Origin: CALNXN01 sp942490645 | GTDB lineage: Bacteria > Pseudomonadota > Alphaproteobacteria > Rhodobacterales > Rhodobacteraceae | Direction of reading: 5' to 3' | Assembly: GCA_942490645.1 (NCBI GenBank) | Contig: CALNXN010000005.1 | Location: 124,001 to 188,000 of the forward strand | DNA: 64,000 bases | Shown here: in pieces, positions 44,374 to 53,803 of the stretch | How positions within the stretch are numbered: the stretch's first letter is position 1 | How the letters are laid out: every line of letters starts with the position of its first letter | Program-made: the position numbers and the translations under genes | Notes under the pieces: model-generated | Database searches by the model: none | The model's input: only the letters and a program-made list of their open reading frames with translations | What the model was told of the DNA's origin: nothing

Positions 44374-45387
44374 TTATTTCTGGGCGACTTTCAGGTCTTG
44401 GAGCAGATTATTCAACACCAGAAAGTCCCCTTGCGCACCACAATCGGGAACGCTTAGCGCGATTTCGCGTATTGTGACATCACCGTCCGACCCCAATTGG
44501 ATTGTTTTGGCATTCAGGTTTCGCCCGCAAGTCGCGGTTGTTACCTCTGCCTCGACCGTCAGATCGACCTGGCCAGCGGTTTGCGCCATCGCTTTGGGAA
44601 AAGTGTATACTTCAGCTTGGCGCGCGGCCGCGAGTTGTGGATTACCGTGACGCGTCATAAAGCCGCCTTCACCTGAGGCCACTGCCTGAATATCGCGTGA
44701 TGCTCCCGACCAGACGTGGCCTGTGTCACCGTAGTTGGCTCCGAATTCACGTGCGTGAAGTTGCACGGCGTCCTTGCCCGTCCATTGAACAACCACGCGG
44801 TCATAAAGACCAAGGGTATCGACTGACACATCTGCCTTTGCCGAAGGGCCGCTCGCAAAATTGACCTCAAAAACAGCGCTCTGAGACAAAGCGGGCAATG
44901 ACAAATGCAACTGCCCCGCGTCAGAAGTCATTTCGGTGATGATCAGACCATTGTGATGGACCGACAGCCGTTCATTTGGCCAGCACGGGGCATCAAGGCT
45001 AAGATCAACCATCGCAGCGGCAGAGGTTGACGCGGACAGACGCACCGGACAACCCGGTGCAGCCATATTCATCACGGGGCTTTCAAGGCTGCTGTGTGGG
45101 GCGTTAAACGTTGTGACAGGCTCATCAAACGAAGGGAACACCGGTGTATTAGCCACATCCGCTGACGTAAGTATGATGCTTTCGACAGACAGAACGGCAC
45201 CGTCTTTCATCGCGCCGATCACATCTTGTTTTGGAGGCAGAGCGATCGGTCCTTGCACTTTTGGTACGACAATCGGCTGTCCATATCGACTTTGCGCTTC
45301 TTGACCGCTTTGCATGAAGAACCCAATGCCGACAGCGCAGGCCAACGTCCCAACAGCCGTTAGAATCTCGTGGTTACGTGACATCAT
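44374..45387 (-). CDS. Hypothetical exported protein, partner of OmpA-fusion
   Basis: I do not recognise this 337-residue protein. It has an N-terminal membrane or signal segment (about 9-27) and then a mostly beta-rich, charged exported region with cysteines near residues 109, 133, 298 and 317 that could form disulfides. AAGGGA precedes two adjacent ATGs (45387, 45384). It lies 21 bases upstream of the OmpA-domain fusion and 104 bases from the secA end, all on the minus strand. It may be a periplasmic partner of the fusion protein. Confidence 0.6.
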   Translation of the reverse strand: MMSRNHEILTAVGTLACAVGIGFFMQSGQEAQSRYGQPIVVPKVQGPIALPPKQDVIGAMKDGAVLSVESIILTSADVANTPVFPSFDEPVTTFNAPHSSLESPVMNMAAPGCPVRLSASTSAAAMVDLSLDAPCWPNERLSVHHNGLIITEMTSDAGQLHLSLPALSQSAVFEVNFASGPSAKADVSVDTLGLYDRVVVQWTGKDAVQLHAREFGANYGDTGHVWSGASRDIQAVASGEGGFMTRHGNPQLAAARQAEVYTFPKAMAQTAGQVDLTVEAEVTTATCGRNLNAKTIQLGSDGDVTIREIALSVPDCGAQGDFLVLNNLLQDLKVAQK

Positions 45388-45491
45388 CTGTATCCCTTAA
45401 CACCCCAGTGGATGAAAGGTTAATGAAGTGTAAACACGGCTGAGATGTGACCGCGCAAGGGAGTCATTCAGGCAACATCAAGGCACCGGGC

Positions 45492-48209
45492 TTAGATCAT
45501 CCGCCCGTGGCAGTGCTTGAATTTCTTGCCAGAACCACAGGGACACGCTTCATTTCGACCCGGATTGCCCCATGTTGTTTGATCGTTTTCATCAAACGCA
45601 ACCTGCGCATTGTCCAAGCCTTCGGCACTGGCGGCGCCACCCTCGGCAGCCGCGGCAGCCATCGCAGGTTGTTGAGCTGCGGCTTGTTGAGCGCGCAGTT
45701 GCTCCACCAAGACCCGTTGCTCTTCTTCCGTCATCGGTTGGATCTGGGCGAGCTTCTGGGTGACATCTTCACGCAAGCTCTCCAGCATGGATTCAAACAA
45801 CTGGAATGACTCGTTCTTATATTCGTTCAATGGATCACGTTGCGCGTAGCCACGAAAGCCAACGACAGAGCGCAGGTGCTCCAGCGTCAGAAGGTGCTCG
45901 CGCCATTTCCCGTCGATGGATTGCAACAGCAGTTGTTTTTCGATGTTGCGCATGTTTTCAGCGCCAAATTTCTCGGCCTTGTCCGCCATGAATTCGTCTG
46001 TCGCTTTCATCAACCGCTCACGGATGATGTCGTCATCCACACCGTCTTCTTCCGCCCAAGCGATCACCGGCACATCAACGCCCAGACGTTCGATCACATC
46101 TGCATAAAGGCCCTGGGTATCCCATTGGTCCGCGTAGGTGTTGAGCGGCATATATTGATCAATCAGGTCGTCAATCACCTGTTCGCGCATGTCCTTGGTG
46201 ATTTCGGACAGGTCAGCGGCCTCCATGATGTCGCGGCGCTGGGTAAAGATCACCTTACGCTGCTCGTTCATCACGTCGTCGAACTTCAACAGCTGTTTGC
46301 GAATATCAAAGTTACGGCCTTCCACTTTGGCCTGCGCACGCTCCAGCGATTTGTTGACCCAAGGGTGCACAATGGCTTCACCCTCTTTCAAGCCAAGCGT
46401 CGTGAGAACCTTCTCCAACCGTTCTGATCCGAAAATGCGCATCAGATCATCTTCGAGGCTCAGGTAAAACGACGACCGACCGGGATCACCCTGACGACCG
46501 GAGCGGCCACGCAACTGGTTGTCGATCCGGCGGCTTTCATGACGTTCGGACGCCAAGACATACAAACCGCCTGCCTCCAGTACCCGCGCTTTTTCATCGG
46601 CATGCTCTGCTTCGATCTTTGCGCGCAACGCCTCTGGATCGGCATCAGGGTCTTCTGTCAGCGCGTTCATCACCTGCAAATCGACGTTACCGCCGAGCTG
46701 AATATCGGTGCCGCGACCCGCCATGTTCGTGGCAATAGTAACCGCGCCAAACCGCCCGGCATCCGCGACAATCTGCGCTTCCTGTTCGTGCTGACGGGCA
46801 TTGAGAACGTTGTGCTTGACCCCCGCTTCGGTCAGCATCTGGCTCAGCATCTCGGATTTCTCAATGGACGTCGTGCCCACCAGAACCGGTTGCCCCTTGG
46901 CGTTGCTTTTCTTGATCTGTTCGATCATCGCTTTGTATTTTTCGCCGGCCGTCCGGTAGACCTGATCGTCCTCGTCCACACGCGCAATGGGGCGGTTTGT
47001 CGGCACTTCGACAACACCCAAACCGTAAATCTCCATGAACTCTTCGGCCTCGGTCAGGGCCGTGCCGGTCATTCCGGCCAACTTGTCATACAAGCGGAAG
47101 TAGTTCTGGAATGTGACGGACGCGAGCGTCACATTCTCTGGTTTGATCTCTACGTTCTCTTTGGCTTCCAGCGCCTGATGCAAACCGTCCGACAACCGGC
47201 GGCCCGCCATCATCCGACCCGTGAATTCATCAATCAGAACAACTTGGTCATCTCGGACGATGTAGTCTTTGTCTTTGGCGAAGAGTTTATGCGCCCGAAG
47301 GCCTTGATTGACGTGGTGCACGATCGTCGTGCTTTCCGGATCGTAAAGAGATTGTCCCTCTTCCAGCAGGCCACGGCCCATCAGCAGGTTTTCCAGAAAC
47401 TCGTTGCCTTCGTCGGTAAAGGTCACATTACGGGTTTTTTCGTCGAGCTCGAAATGCTCATCCTGCAATTCCGGGATAATCGCGTCGATGGTTACATACA
47501 TTTCGGACCGATCTTGCGAAGGGCCAGAAATGATCAGCGGCGTTCTGGCTTCATCGATCAAAATGCTGTCGACTTCATCCACGATCGCAAAGTTGTGGTA
47601 CTTCTGGAAAATCTGGCTCAACTCGGACTTCATGTTGTCGCGCAGGTAGTCGAACCCAAGTTCATTGTTTGTGGCATAAGTAATATCGCAAGCGTAGGCC
47701 GCACGCTTTTCGTCTTCGGGCATGTCCGAGTAGGCAACGCCCGTCGTCATTCCAAGTGCGCCAAAAACATTGCCCATCCACGCAGCATCACGCTTGGCGA
47801 GGTATTCGTTGACCGTAACGATGTGAACGCCCTTGCCGGTCAATGCATTGAGGTAGGCGGCGAATGTAGCCGTCAGTGTCTTGCCTTCACCGGTCTTCTG
47901 TTCCGCGATATTACCTTGATGCAGAAAGATACCGCCCATCAACTGGGTGTCGAACGCACGCAATCCCAAGGATCGACGCGCGGCCTCGCGGCAGTTTGCA
48001 AATGCCTCGGGCAGCAGGTCATCAAGGGCTTCACCTTCGAGTGCCCGTGCGCGCAACTCTTCGGTTTTGTCTATGATACCTTCGTCAGAGAGCTTTTCGA
48101 ACTCCGGTTCCAGCGCGTTGATCTGCGCAACCAGCGGGCGGCTCGCCTTGATTTTGCGGTCATTGGCAGTGCCAAAGACCTTTTTGGCGATTGATCCGAT
48201 ACCCAGCAT
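45492..48209 (-). CDS. secA: Protein translocase ATPase SecA
   Basis: The 905-residue protein is full length. It starts MLGIGSIAKKVFG, has Walker A EQKTGEGKTLTATFAA near 100 and DEVDSILIDEARTPLI near 210, and ends in a SEC-C zinc motif CPCGSGKKFKHCHG. It drives preproteins through SecYEG. The start at 48209 follows GGAGAAC and fits the family N terminus; the frame extends further upstream without support. It diverges from the parvulin gene. Confidence 0.97.
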   Translation of the reverse strand: MLGIGSIAKKVFGTANDRKIKASRPLVAQINALEPEFEKLSDEGIIDKTEELRARALEGEALDDLLPEAFANCREAARRSLGLRAFDTQLMGGIFLHQGNIAEQKTGEGKTLTATFAAYLNALTGKGVHIVTVNEYLAKRDAAWMGNVFGALGMTTGVAYSDMPEDEKRAAYACDITYATNNELGFDYLRDNMKSELSQIFQKYHNFAIVDEVDSILIDEARTPLIISGPSQDRSEMYVTIDAIIPELQDEHFELDEKTRNVTFTDEGNEFLENLLMGRGLLEEGQSLYDPESTTIVHHVNQGLRAHKLFAKDKDYIVRDDQVVLIDEFTGRMMAGRRLSDGLHQALEAKENVEIKPENVTLASVTFQNYFRLYDKLAGMTGTALTEAEEFMEIYGLGVVEVPTNRPIARVDEDDQVYRTAGEKYKAMIEQIKKSNAKGQPVLVGTTSIEKSEMLSQMLTEAGVKHNVLNARQHEQEAQIVADAGRFGAVTIATNMAGRGTDIQLGGNVDLQVMNALTEDPDADPEALRAKIEAEHADEKARVLEAGGLYVLASERHESRRIDNQLRGRSGRQGDPGRSSFYLSLEDDLMRIFGSERLEKVLTTLGLKEGEAIVHPWVNKSLERAQAKVEGRNFDIRKQLLKFDDVMNEQRKVIFTQRRDIMEAADLSEITKDMREQVIDDLIDQYMPLNTYADQWDTQGLYADVIERLGVDVPVIAWAEEDGVDDDIIRERLMKATDEFMADKAEKFGAENMRNIEKQLLLQSIDGKWREHLLTLEHLRSVVGFRGYAQRDPLNEYKNESFQLFESMLESLREDVTQKLAQIQPMTEEEQRVLVEQLRAQQAAAQQPAMAAAAAEGGAASAEGLDNAQVAFDENDQTTWGNPGRNEACPCGSGKKFKHCHGRMI

Positions 48210-48383
48210 GTGTTCTCCAACCGAAGTTGCGTTGTGCAGGCGGCAACTGCTTGCCCGTGCGCCACACAACCCATAGATATAAGCGATACGCGCCCATTGG
48301 CGCATGTCCATAGGGCGATGTAAGGGTCGCGCCAAACCGTGTCAATGTCGCGCCCCGTCGTGACCCATCCATGAGGCAAATCA

Positions 48384-49247
48384 ATGCAAAAACATCTCAA
48401 ACTTGTGACAACCGCGGTGGTTATGGTCTGTTTGGCCGGACCACTTTCAGCGCAGGATCAATCGGCGTCTCCGGATGTGACAATCGACACCGTCATTGCA
48501 ACGGTCAATGGGGTGGAGATCACACTGGGTCATATGATTGCAGCGCGCGCGACCTTGCCGCAGCAGTATCAACAACTGGACGACAAAGTGCTTTATGATG
48601 GCATTCTCGAACAGCTTGTTCAGCAAAGTGCGCTGGCGCAGTCTTATGAAGCTGAATTGCCCGCACGCGTGACGAAATCACTGGAAAACGAACGCCGTTC
48701 CTTGATTGCTGCAGAAGCCATTGAAAGCATTCTGACGGATGCGATCACAGAAGAGGAGCTGCAAGAGCTCTACAATCAGCAGTTTGGCGATATCGATCCA
48801 GAAGAAGAATACAACGCCGCGCATATTCTGGTGGAAACCGAGGCCGAAGCCCTGGCCATCAAGGAAGAAATCGAAGGTGGTGCGGATTTCGCGGCAACGG
48901 CACGTGAGAAATCCACGGGCCCATCCGGTCCGAATGGTGGCGCCTTGGGGTGGTTCGGCACGGGTATGATGGTGCCAAGTTTCGAATCTGCAACCATCGC
49001 GTTGGAAGTCGGAGAGGTGTCCGCGCCTGTGCAAACGCAGTTCGGCTGGCATATTATCAAGCTCAACGAGGTGCGCAGCGCTGACATTCCGACACTGGAA
49101 GATGTGCGCGACGACCTGACCGCCCAACTGAGCCAACAAATTGCACAACAGGCGATCAAAGATGCCGCGGACAATGCAGATGTGCAACTGCCCGCAGGGT
49201 TGGACATTGATCCGGCCTTGTTGAAACAGACCGAACTTCTGGACTAA
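48384..49247 (+). CDS. Peptidyl-prolyl isomerase, parvulin type (PrsA/SurA-like)
   Basis: The 287-residue protein has a signal peptide (about 1-24, ending LSAQ), an N-terminal helical chaperone-like part and a parvulin domain (about 145-245, with AAHILVETEAEALAIKEEIEGG and GGALGWFGTGMMVPSFE). It assists folding of exported proteins in the periplasm by cis-trans isomerisation of prolyl bonds. Its position divergent from secA suits secretion. It is followed 5 bases later by argJ, which looks like an incidental operon. Confidence 0.88.
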   Translation: MQKHLKLVTTAVVMVCLAGPLSAQDQSASPDVTIDTVIATVNGVEITLGHMIAARATLPQQYQQLDDKVLYDGILEQLVQQSALAQSYEAELPARVTKSLENERRSLIAAEAIESILTDAITEEELQELYNQQFGDIDPEEEYNAAHILVETEAEALAIKEEIEGGADFAATAREKSTGPSGPNGGALGWFGTGMMVPSFESATIALEVGEVSAPVQTQFGWHIIKLNEVRSADIPTLEDVRDDLTAQLSQQIAQQAIKDAADNADVQLPAGLDIDPALLKQTELLD

Positions 49248-49252
49248 TTGAG

Positions 49253-50479
49253 ATGGCAAAGATCGACACTGTTTCGCCGCTCGCACCTGCGGAATTTCCA
49301 GACCTGCCGGTGATCAAGGGCGTTCGGTTCGCAACAACAGCGGCCGGCGTCCGCTACAAAGACCGAGCGGACGTCATGCTGGCCCTGCTTGATCCAGGAA
49401 CCGCAGTAGCAGGGGTGTTCACCCGGTCAGCCACACGGTCAGCCGCAGTCTTGGACTGTCAGGCGAAAATCGGCGGCTCTGACGATGACGGTGCCGCAAT
49501 TCTCGTCAACTCGGGCAATTCAAATGCATTCACCGGCAAAAATGGGATTGATGCTGTCCAAGCCATTACATCGGTGGTCGCTGAGGCATGCGTGATTCCC
49601 GCCAAGCGTGTGTTCACTTCATCGACGGGCGTCATAGGCGAACCTTTGCCCTTTGAGCGGATAACCGCGCATGTTGAGGCACTTGCCTCAGAAGCGGCCG
49701 CGGATGGAATTGCTGCAGCTGCAAAGGCGATCATGACGACCGACACCTTCCCAAAGGGCGCGACGGCTTCTGTCGATGTCGATGGGAAGACGGTTCAAAT
49801 CGCAGGTATTGCCAAAGGCTCAGGCATGATCGCCCCCGACATGGCAACGATGCTTGTCTACATTTTCACCGATGCCAAGATCGGGCAGGATCGGTTGCAG
49901 AAAATGGTGTCAGAACACAACGCCAAAACTTTCAACTGCATCACCGTGGACAGCGACACATCCACGTCGGACACGGTATTGGTCGCCGCGACGGGGGCCT
50001 CTGGAGCAGACGTGTCCAATGATGCGAACTTCGCGCAAGCCCTGCATGATGTGATGCTCGATTTGGCCCAGCAAGTGGTTAAGGACGGCGAAGGTGCAAC
50101 CAAGTTCGTAGAGGTTCAGGTGACGGGTGCCAGCAATGACAGCGATGCACGCATCCATGCGCTGTCTGTTGCGAATTCCCCTTTGGTCAAAACCGCCATC
50201 GCGGGCGAAGATCCCAATTGGGGACGAGTCGTCATGGCCATAGGCAAGTCCGGCGCTGCGGCCGACAGAGACAAGCTAAGTATCAGTTTTGGAAGCCTTT
50301 TAGTCGCCGAAAACGGGTGGGTCAGCCCAAGCTATCAGGAAGAGAAAGCAGCTGAATATATGAAGCGGCAATCTATCCGCATACATGTGGACGTTGGGAT
50401 GGGCGATGGGAATGCAACTGTGTGGACGTGTGATTTGACGCACGGATACATCGCGATCAACGCGGATTATCGGTCTTGA
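49253..50479 (+). CDS. argJ: Bifunctional glutamate N-acetyltransferase / amino-acid N-acetyltransferase
   Basis: The 408-residue protein is an ArgJ with the conserved KGSGMIAPDMATML segment. Autoproteolysis cuts before Thr199 to give two chains, and that Thr is the nucleophile. It transfers acetyl from N-acetylornithine to glutamate and may also use acetyl-CoA, in arginine synthesis. The length is normal for the family. It is followed 4 bases later by mutT. No arginine-regulated site is evident. Confidence 0.96.
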   Translation: MAKIDTVSPLAPAEFPDLPVIKGVRFATTAAGVRYKDRADVMLALLDPGTAVAGVFTRSATRSAAVLDCQAKIGGSDDDGAAILVNSGNSNAFTGKNGIDAVQAITSVVAEACVIPAKRVFTSSTGVIGEPLPFERITAHVEALASEAAADGIAAAAKAIMTTDTFPKGATASVDVDGKTVQIAGIAKGSGMIAPDMATMLVYIFTDAKIGQDRLQKMVSEHNAKTFNCITVDSDTSTSDTVLVAATGASGADVSNDANFAQALHDVMLDLAQQVVKDGEGATKFVEVQVTGASNDSDARIHALSVANSPLVKTAIAGEDPNWGRVVMAIGKSGAAADRDKLSISFGSLLVAENGWVSPSYQEEKAAEYMKRQSIRIHVDVGMGDGNATVWTCDLTHGYIAINADYRS

Positions 50480-50483
50480 TCGG

Positions 50484-50891
50484 ATGCTCGGAATGAAGGT
50501 CGTTTTGGTGTCGGCCGTTGCGTTGATCGACCCCGACGGTCGTGTCCTTTTGGCCCAGCGGCCAGAAGGGAAATCCATGGCCGGCCTGTGGGAATTTCCA
50601 GGCGGCAAGGTGGAATCCGGAGAAACGCCAGAGCATGCCTTGATCCGCGAATTGCAGGAAGAACTGGGTATCGACACCTGGCAATCGTGCCTGGCTCCGC
50701 TTACCTTCGCCAGCCATTCCTACGATGATTTTCATCTTTTGATGCCGCTGTTTGCCTGCCGCAAATGGGCAGGCACGCCGATGTCGCGCGAAGGCCAAGC
50801 GTTGAAATGGGTCAGGCCGAACGCCCTCAAGGAGTATCCGATGCCTGCCGCGGATATTCCATTGATACCAATCTTGCGCGATTGGCTCTGA
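50484..50891 (+). CDS. mutT: 8-oxo-dGTP diphosphatase MutT
   Basis: The 135-residue Nudix protein has the box GGKVESGETPEHALIRELQEELGI (GX5EX7REUXEEXGU) near 40-63 and the MutT-type N-terminal VSAVALIDPDGRVLLAQRPEGK. It hydrolyses 8-oxo-dGTP to prevent oxidative mutations. An ATG at 50493, three codons in, is also a possible start. It lies downstream of argJ. A gap of 131 bases with a candidate promoter leads to the small gene that follows. Confidence 0.92.
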   Translation: MLGMKVVLVSAVALIDPDGRVLLAQRPEGKSMAGLWEFPGGKVESGETPEHALIRELQEELGIDTWQSCLAPLTFASHSYDDFHLLMPLFACRKWAGTPMSREGQALKWVRPNALKEYPMPAADIPLIPILRDWL

Positions 50892-51022
50892 TTTTTTCTG
50901 CGTTGCAGCGAAAGAACTATTTCTAAATCATTAAGAATTTGGGCGAAAAGCGCATTTTGTTTATGACAACTTAATGAAACTCAACTACACCTGTGATTGT
51001 CTATTCCTGGGGAGGAGATGAC

Positions 51023-51157
51023 ATGTTGAGAACGATAACACTGGGCAGTGCTGTGTCTATCCAAGGCATATATGTTCGGGCTTTCCCGGATGGACGCATC
51101 GCTGTGAAAGTGGACAATACAGTTTATGCAGGCAAACCTGTGAACAAAGCGGCGTAG
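51023..51157 (+). CDS. Small conserved-looking protein, 44 residues
   Basis: This short frame runs from an ATG at 51023 to TAG at 51155-51157. It opens MLRTITLGSAVSIQGIYVRA and goes on to a short segment rich in basic and valine residues (PDGRIAVKV). A very strong ribosome-binding site GGGGAGGAG lies 6-14 bases before the ATG. It is followed by a hairpin with a T-run at 51204-51242. The combination of a good ribosome-binding site, a sensible sequence and a terminator makes a translated protein likely. It shows no membrane segment and I do not know its function. Confidence 0.75.
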   Translation: MLRTITLGSAVSIQGIYVRAFPDGRIAVKVDNTVYAGKPVNKAA

Positions 51158-51203
51158 CCGAACCTAACCATCGCCCTGAGCTTTTATTGGGGCACCTTTA
51201 TTG

Positions 51204-51242
51204 AGCCCAAGACACGTTTTGTCTTTGGGCTTTTTCTTTTTT
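51204..51242 (+). terminator. Intrinsic terminator after the 44-residue gene
   Basis: AGCCCAA-GACA (51204-51214) pairs with TGTCTTTGGGCT (51220-51231) with one bulged base, followed by TTTTCTTTTTT. This is a textbook rho-independent terminator reading rightward. Confidence 0.85.
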
Positions 51243-51253
51243 CGAAGATCTCC

Positions 51254-51289
51254 CAACAAAAAAACCCGGCGCGTGACGCTGCCGGGTTT
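51254..51289 (-). terminator. Intrinsic terminator after infB
   Basis: AAACCCGGC (51262-51270) and GCCGGGTTT (51281-51289) form a 9-bp stem with a 10-base loop. On the minus strand it is followed by a run of T residues, 28 bases beyond the infB stop. It ends the rimP-nusA-ylxR-infB transcript. Confidence 0.85.
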
Positions 51290-51316
51290 CTTAGGATTAA
51301 TTAACGGTCAATGGTG

Positions 51317-53794
51317 CTATTCGAGGGTCCGAGTCACTTCCTCGCGCTCAAAAATCTCGATCACATCGTCAGGGCGAATATCATCGTAATTCTCAAAGGC
51401 CATACCACACTCTTGACCGGACTGGACCTCTGCGACTTCGTCCTTGAACCGCTTGAGTGTTTTGAGCGTACCTTCGTGGATCACCACGTTGTCACGCAGC
51501 AAGCGCACCCCGGCAGACCGACGCGCCACGCCTTCCGTAACAAGACACCCAGCGACTTTGCCGACGCCTGTGACCTTGAAGACTTCTTTGATCGTCGCGT
51601 ATCCGATGAAGTTCTCGCGGATCTCGGCGCTCAGCAAACCCGAAGCAGCCGCTTTCACATCATCGACCAGATCGTAGATGACCGAATAATACCGGATCTC
51701 AACGCCCTTTTGGTTGGCCGTGTTGCGCGCAGACGTGTTCGCCCGCACGTTAAAGCCCATGATCGGCGCGTTTGACGCCTCCGCCAAGCCAACATCTGTT
51801 TCGGTGATCGCGCCAACGCCGGAGTGCAGCACGCGGACACGCACTTCATCGTTTCCGATTTTCTCCATCGCTTGAATGATCGCTTCGGCAGAGCCTTGCA
51901 CGTCCGCTTTGACCAGGATCGGCAGTTCGCTGACACTCTCGTCGGCCTTGGCGTTCGCCATTAGCTGTTCCAGCGTCGTAGCTGCACCTGCGGCAGCGCG
52001 TTTGTCCTTGGCAGCCTGCGCACGATACTCTGCGATTTCGCGTGCTTGCGCTTCAGTCTCTGTCACGTTCAGCACATCGCCAGCCTCGGGCGTACCATTC
52101 AAGCCGAGCACTTCGACAGGAACAGACGGGCCCGCTTCTTTCACGCGCTCGCCTTGATCGTTGATCAGCGCACGTACTTTACCGTACTGCTCTCCGACCA
52201 CGAAAATGTCGCCTTGGCGCAGCGTGCCGTTCTGCACAAGCACGGTCGCCACTGGGCCACGGCCCACGTCCAATTGCGCTTCGATCACGGCGCCTTGTGC
52301 GGCACGATCTGGGTTCGCCTTCAATTCAAGAATTTCGGCTTGCAGTGCAATCGCTTCGAGAAGCTCGTCAAGACCTTGGCCCGTGATCGCAGAGACTTCG
52401 ACGTCCTGCACGTCACCGGACATTTCTTCGACAATCACTTCATGCTGCAAAAGATCAGTCCGCACTTTGGTCGGATCAGCTGCCGGCCGGTCGATCTTGT
52501 TGATCGCGACGATCATCGGCACACCCGCTGCTTTTGCGTGGTTAATCGCCTCGACGGTTTGTGGCATAACGGCGTCATCAGCCGCAACAACCAGAACAAC
52601 GATGTCCGTCACCTGTGCACCGCGCGACCGCATGGAGGTAAACGCAGCGTGGCCCGGCGTATCGAGGAAGCTAAGCACTTGCCCCTTGTCGGTCGTCACC
52701 TGATAGGCGCCGATGTGCTGCGTGATACCGCCAGCTTCGCCCGCAACAACCTTGGCGTTGCGGATCGCATCCAGCAAAGATGTCTTGCCGTGGTCCACGT
52801 GACCCATGATCGTGATCACTGGTGGACGCGGCTTGAGGTCTTTTTCGTCGTCTTGCGTCTCATTGATGACGTCTTCAACATCCGCATCAGAAACGCGCAC
52901 GACCTTGTGGCCAAACTCTTCGATGATCAGCTCAGCGGTGTCCGCATCGATGGTTTCGTTCTGCGTCACCATCAAGCCGTTGTTCATCAACGCCTTGACC
53001 ACCGCACCCACACGCTCGGCCATGCGGTTGGCAAGCTCGGACACCACAATGGCTTCCGGCAATTGCACATCGCGCACAACCTTTTCGCGCTCAACAGACC
53101 CGCCCATCGCCTTTTGGCGTGCACGTTCCTGCTTGCGTTTCATGGCCGCCATCGACCGTTGACGCCCGCCTTCGCCACCAGACAGCGCCTGATTCAGCGT
53201 CAGTTTGCCGGAACGACGATTGTCTTCGTTTGCCTTGGCGCGCTTGGATGTTTCCTCGCGGTCACGGTCTTGCTTGCGGGCCGCTGGGGGCGGTGCCGCT
53301 TTGGTACTGGTCGGACGCGCGACAACAGGCTCTTCCGCAGGGGCAGCCGCAGCTTTTGCGGCCGCTTCGGCCTCACGCTTGGCACGCTCTTCTTCTTCGG
53401 CCTTTGCCTTGAGGTTTTCCTCGCGCTCGCGCTCTTCGCGCTCTTTTGTCTCTTGCTCGGCCCGGCGGCGTTCACGGTCCTCCGCGCGCGCCTTTTCGTC
53501 GGCTTCGCGGGCCGCGGCCTCTTCAGTCTCGCGTGCTTTTGCGGCCTGAACAGCCTTCAGGCGGCGGTCCATCTCTGCGTCGGAAATACCCGCAGGACGT
53601 CTGGAGGGGTCGCCACCAGTACCGCCCGCACCGCCAGCTGGTTTAGCCGCACCCGCCTTGGGCACCACAACGCGCTTGCGTTTGGTCTCAACCACGACGT
53701 TCTTGGTCCGCCCGTGGCTAAAGCTTTGCTTTACGTTGCCCGGACGGGCCCCGCCACGCAGACCCAGTGTTTTTTTGCCGTCAGTATCGCTCAT
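51317..53794 (-). CDS. infB: Translation initiation factor IF-2
   Basis: The 825-residue GTPase has an N-terminal low-complexity charged region rich in Glu, Arg and Ala (about 80-190), the G1 motif GHVDHGKTSLL near 332, DTPGHAAF near 380, NKID near 434, and the downstream domains that bind initiator tRNA. It brings fMet-tRNA to the ribosome. It is the last gene of the rimP-nusA-ylxR-infB operon and is followed by a terminator. Its size is usual for alphaproteobacteria. Confidence 0.97.
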   Translation of the reverse strand: MSDTDGKKTLGLRGGARPGNVKQSFSHGRTKNVVVETKRKRVVVPKAGAAKPAGGAGGTGGDPSRRPAGISDAEMDRRLKAVQAAKARETEEAAAREADEKARAEDRERRRAEQETKEREEREREENLKAKAEEEERAKREAEAAAKAAAAPAEEPVVARPTSTKAAPPPAARKQDRDREETSKRAKANEDNRRSGKLTLNQALSGGEGGRQRSMAAMKRKQERARQKAMGGSVEREKVVRDVQLPEAIVVSELANRMAERVGAVVKALMNNGLMVTQNETIDADTAELIIEEFGHKVVRVSDADVEDVINETQDDEKDLKPRPPVITIMGHVDHGKTSLLDAIRNAKVVAGEAGGITQHIGAYQVTTDKGQVLSFLDTPGHAAFTSMRSRGAQVTDIVVLVVAADDAVMPQTVEAINHAKAAGVPMIVAINKIDRPAADPTKVRTDLLQHEVIVEEMSGDVQDVEVSAITGQGLDELLEAIALQAEILELKANPDRAAQGAVIEAQLDVGRGPVATVLVQNGTLRQGDIFVVGEQYGKVRALINDQGERVKEAGPSVPVEVLGLNGTPEAGDVLNVTETEAQAREIAEYRAQAAKDKRAAAGAATTLEQLMANAKADESVSELPILVKADVQGSAEAIIQAMEKIGNDEVRVRVLHSGVGAITETDVGLAEASNAPIMGFNVRANTSARNTANQKGVEIRYYSVIYDLVDDVKAAASGLLSAEIRENFIGYATIKEVFKVTGVGKVAGCLVTEGVARRSAGVRLLRDNVVIHEGTLKTLKRFKDEVAEVQSGQECGMAFENYDDIRPDDVIEIFEREEVTRTLE

Positions 53795-53803
53795 GAAGCT
53801 CGT

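Noticed and set aside
46539..48194. A long 551-codon open frame opposite secA
   Set aside because: It lies entirely antisense to secA, has biased composition and no family features; a shadow of the GC-rich coding strand.
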